A stretch of 7,321 nt of DNA, taken from the NCBI GenBank assembly GCA_016282815.1, contig JAEELU010000104.1, positions 1 through 7,321 of the forward strand, in the 5' to 3' direction. Made by a program: the position numbers and the translations under genes. Positions 5,949 to 7,321 of the stretch are shown one piece after another (position 1 is the stretch's first letter; every line of letters starts with the position of its first letter). Source of the DNA: Acholeplasmatales bacterium. Its GTDB lineage: Bacteria > Bacillota_I > Bacilli_A > Acholeplasmatales > Anaeroplasmataceae. The notes under the pieces are model-generated. The model ran no database searches. It was not told where the DNA came from and saw only the letters and a program-made list of their open reading frames with translations.

Positions 5949-7104
5949 GCTTTACCTCCAATTGATTTCCTACTATATTTTTATCCTTTTCATCTTCAAT
6001 TACCTTTGTTTTCTTTTTCTCCCTTAGGCTTTCCTTAAAGGTATTTGTAAATGATAATCTAATTGTTTTAGTAACATATTTATAGAAGACCAAATCTTCC
6101 TTAGATAATTCCCTTTTCCTCTTTCTTATACCAGCCATGTATCTAATAGGATGGCGTTTGATATCTAGTAATGAGGATTTTGGGTGATCCTTAGCTATAA
6201 AGAATAAAATGTTAAAGAATTTTCTTCTATCTCCATAGCCTACTATACTAAAGAATCTTGTTATTGACTTTTCTAGGTATCTAGATGTAATAGAATTTCT
6301 TTTTACTCTAATAAGTGCATTACCCTTTACATGCCAATTAAATGGATTGTGCTGTAATACAGTAAAGCCACTTGTTTTTAGGAATTCTATTTTATCTGCA
6401 TTGAATAATAATAAGGCAACTACACTCATTGTAGATGATACAACATGTAGCTTATCTCTAATATTTAAATATCCTTCCTGCTTAAATATTTCCTTATTAC
6501 TAAAGCCTGGACCATCAAAATCATAAATATCAATTATTGTATCCTGGATTTCCTTTTCACAGTTCATAGCTGCGTAAAGTGCAAGGTTGCCACCCTTAGA
6601 GTGTCCACCTAATATTAAAGGCTTTTTATATAATGAATAAACCTTTCTTACATAATCAAGTGCACTCTTTTGAGCAGGTACTGTTTCAAGATAGGACATA
6701 TTAACATCCTCCTGCCAGCCTGCAAGTGTTAAATCTGTACCTCTATAGGAAATATAATTAAAATCCTTTAAGAAAAATGTTACTGCAAAGAATTGCTCGC
6801 ATTTTACATAATTAATTTCACTAATTAAATGCTTATAATAAATCAAATCATATCTTGTTGTTTTCTCAAATGCTGCACATAGCTTTTCATTATCCTTACG
6901 TGTCATTGATGCATAGGCTAAATCCTTAGCATTTTTCTTTGTTAGTACATCCTTTAAGAAAACCTCGTCATGTGGGTGGCTAATATAAATATCAAGATTT
7001 AGGTATCCTATTTGAGAAAGAATTAGGCTATCAACCTCATTAAAGGGCATGTCCTCAAATGAAGTATTACCATATTTTTTCAAATAATATAGCATGTTTT
7101 TCAT
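5941..7104 (-). CDS. Mbeg1-like (DUF2974) alpha/beta hydrolase, lipase-like
   Basis: The 387-residue protein has the hallmarks of the Mbeg1-like/DUF2974 family, whose substrate is unknown. The nucleophile elbow GGHSKGG is at 166-172 (Ser169). A lipase-like YRGTDLTLAGWQED stretch at 120-133 is probably near the oxyanion region, DFDGPGF (195-201) offers the acid Asp, and QHNPFNWH (251-258) offers the catalytic His, most likely His252. These triad roles are inferred from lipase-type enzymes. Residues 310-387 form a Lys/Arg-rich tail (IRKRKREL, REKKKTK) beyond the hydrolase core. There is no clear signal peptide; short hydrophobic stretches (227-234, 297-303) are more likely core strands or helices than membrane spans. 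The start is preferred over Met4 because GGAGG lies 7 bases upstream. It is first in an operon with the Sel1 protein, overlapping it by 8 bases. Confidence 0.88.
   Translation of the reverse strand: MKNMLYYLKKYGNTSFEDMPFNEVDSLILSQIGYLNLDIYISHPHDEVFLKDVLTKKNAKDLAYASMTRKDNEKLCAAFEKTTRYDLIYYKHLISEINYVKCEQFFAVTFFLKDFNYISYRGTDLTLAGWQEDVNMSYLETVPAQKSALDYVRKVYSLYKKPLILGGHSKGGNLALYAAMNCEKEIQDTIIDIYDFDGPGFSNKEIFKQEGYLNIRDKLHVVSSTMSVVALLLFNADKIEFLKTSGFTVLQHNPFNWHVKGNALIRVKRNSITSRYLEKSITRFFSIVGYGDRRKFFNILFFIAKDHPKSSLLDIKRHPIRYMAGIRKRKRELSKEDLVFYKYVTKTIRLSFTNTFKESLREKKKTKVIEDEKDKNIVGNQLEVKHE
5955..5959 (-). promoter_or_regulatory. Internal ribosome binding site of the Sel1 gene
   Basis: GGAGG on the minus strand lies within the last codons of the hydrolase gene and 6 bases before the Sel1 ATG. 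The overlap sequence is ATGAGTAA, so a ribosome ending the hydrolase can restart directly. Confidence 0.85.
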
Positions 7105-7111
7105 ATCGCCA

Positions 7112-7116
7112 CCTCC
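7112..7116 (-). promoter_or_regulatory. Ribosome binding site of the Mbeg1-like gene
   Basis: GGAGG (within GGAGGTGG) on the minus strand, 7 bases before ATG 7104. It selects that ATG over the in-frame ATG at codon 4. Confidence 0.85.
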
Positions 7117-7135
7117 AATCTCAACTTTAACCTAT

Positions 7136-7144
7136 ATTATAACA
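7136..7144 (-). promoter_or_regulatory. Promoter of the hydrolase/Sel1 operon (extended -10)
   Basis: TGTTATAAT on the minus strand combines a TG extension with a perfect TATAAT (7136-7141). The 17-bp position upstream holds only GTTTTT (7159-7164), a poor -35, so the extended -10 probably carries recognition. The predicted start is near 7129, which gives a leader of about 25 nt holding the ribosome site. No other promoter is needed for the downstream Sel1 gene. Confidence 0.65.
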
Positions 7145-7175
7145 TATATTTATAATATAAAAACACATTCAAAAG

Positions 7176-7208
7176 AAAAAAATCAATTTTTTAAGAAAAG
7201 ATTTTTTT
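7176..7208 (-). terminator. Possible weak A/T hairpin after the right-edge frame
   Basis: AAAAAAATC and GATTTTTTT (7176-7184 and 7200-7208) are a perfect 9-bp inverted repeat with a 15-base loop. On the minus strand its 3' arm is itself a T-run. It spans the stop codon at 7191-7193. With one G-C pair and a long loop it may be no more than AT-rich coincidence. Confidence 0.25.
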
Positions 7209-7321
7209 AAATAATTTTATGACTAATTGTAGAATTGAATTTTCATTAAGTTTTAAGACCTCATTTGGAAATTCAAAGCACATTCTTAGAATAAAAACAG
7301 TAATAAAAATTACAATTAGTG
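7191..7321 (-). CDS. Possible 3' end of an unrecognised gene (partial, cut by window edge)
   Basis: A minus-strand frame is open from the right edge (first whole codon begins at 7319) to TAA at 7191-7193. It gives 42 residues: a hydrophobic start LIVIFITVFIL, then FEFPNEVLKLNEN and a basic amphipathic tail IKLFKKIFS. The start could be the end of a membrane segment. The other two minus frames close quickly. It would lie just upstream of, and in the same direction as, the hydrolase/Sel1 operon, with the operon promoter in between. A 42-codon open frame can occur by chance, and the opposite strand is also open from 7219, so this is tentative. The family is not recognised. Confidence 0.35.
   Translation of the reverse strand, partial: LIVIFITVFILRMCFEFPNEVLKLNENSILQLVIKLFKKIFS

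Noticed and set aside
7219..7321. + strand open frame starting MTNCRIEF and running off the right edge
   Set aside because: There is no ribosome site upstream, only an A/T-rich tract, and it is the mirror of the minus-strand frame at 7191-7321. It cannot be excluded without flanking sequence, but the support is weaker.

Overview
The window is AT-rich DNA from a low-GC Firmicute. The genes use the standard code: all visible stops are TAA and tryptophan is TGG (for example at the start of pepF and in the tmcAL WIGSE motif). The TmcAL sequence (SSSFSSRGDLS in place of the commoner G-[HN]-F-x-Q-R-G-E) and the composition suggest an uncultured Bacilli/Erysipelotrichia/Mollicutes-like lineage, perhaps gut-associated. 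That placement is inference.

Layout, left to right. (1) The 3' end of an unrecognised + strand gene (1-100) runs into a 57-nt composite hairpin that should end transcription from both sides. (2) pepF (minus strand, start re-set to ATG at 1975) encodes an M3-family oligoendopeptidase F. (3) A compact divergent promoter region (1985-2065) has two TATAAT boxes placed exactly symmetrically, each 17 bp from one shared palindromic TTTAAA -35 hexamer. (4) tmcAL (+ strand, start re-set to 2066) encodes tRNA(Met) cytidine acetate ligase. (5) A short bidirectional hairpin terminator (3139-3164) lies between the convergent ends of tmcAL and the next gene. (6) A minus-strand two-gene operon, transcribed from an extended -10 promoter at 7136-7144, encodes an Mbeg1-like (DUF2974) alpha/beta hydrolase and then, with an 8-bp overlap, a 927-residue protein. 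That protein has a Rossmann-like N-terminus, a long Glu/Pro/Lys-rich linker and 15 Sel1 repeats. (7) At the right edge is a possible 3' end of another minus-strand gene.

PepF and TmcAL are housekeeping functions (peptide turnover and tRNA wobble-base acetylation). The part with no assigned biology is the hydrolase/Sel1 pair. The overlap and a strong internal ribosome binding site argue for coupled translation and a shared job: a putative lipase-like enzyme plus a large solenoid scaffold. No mobile element, CRISPR array, tRNA, rRNA or riboswitch was seen, and no gene-free stretch exceeds 300 bases.
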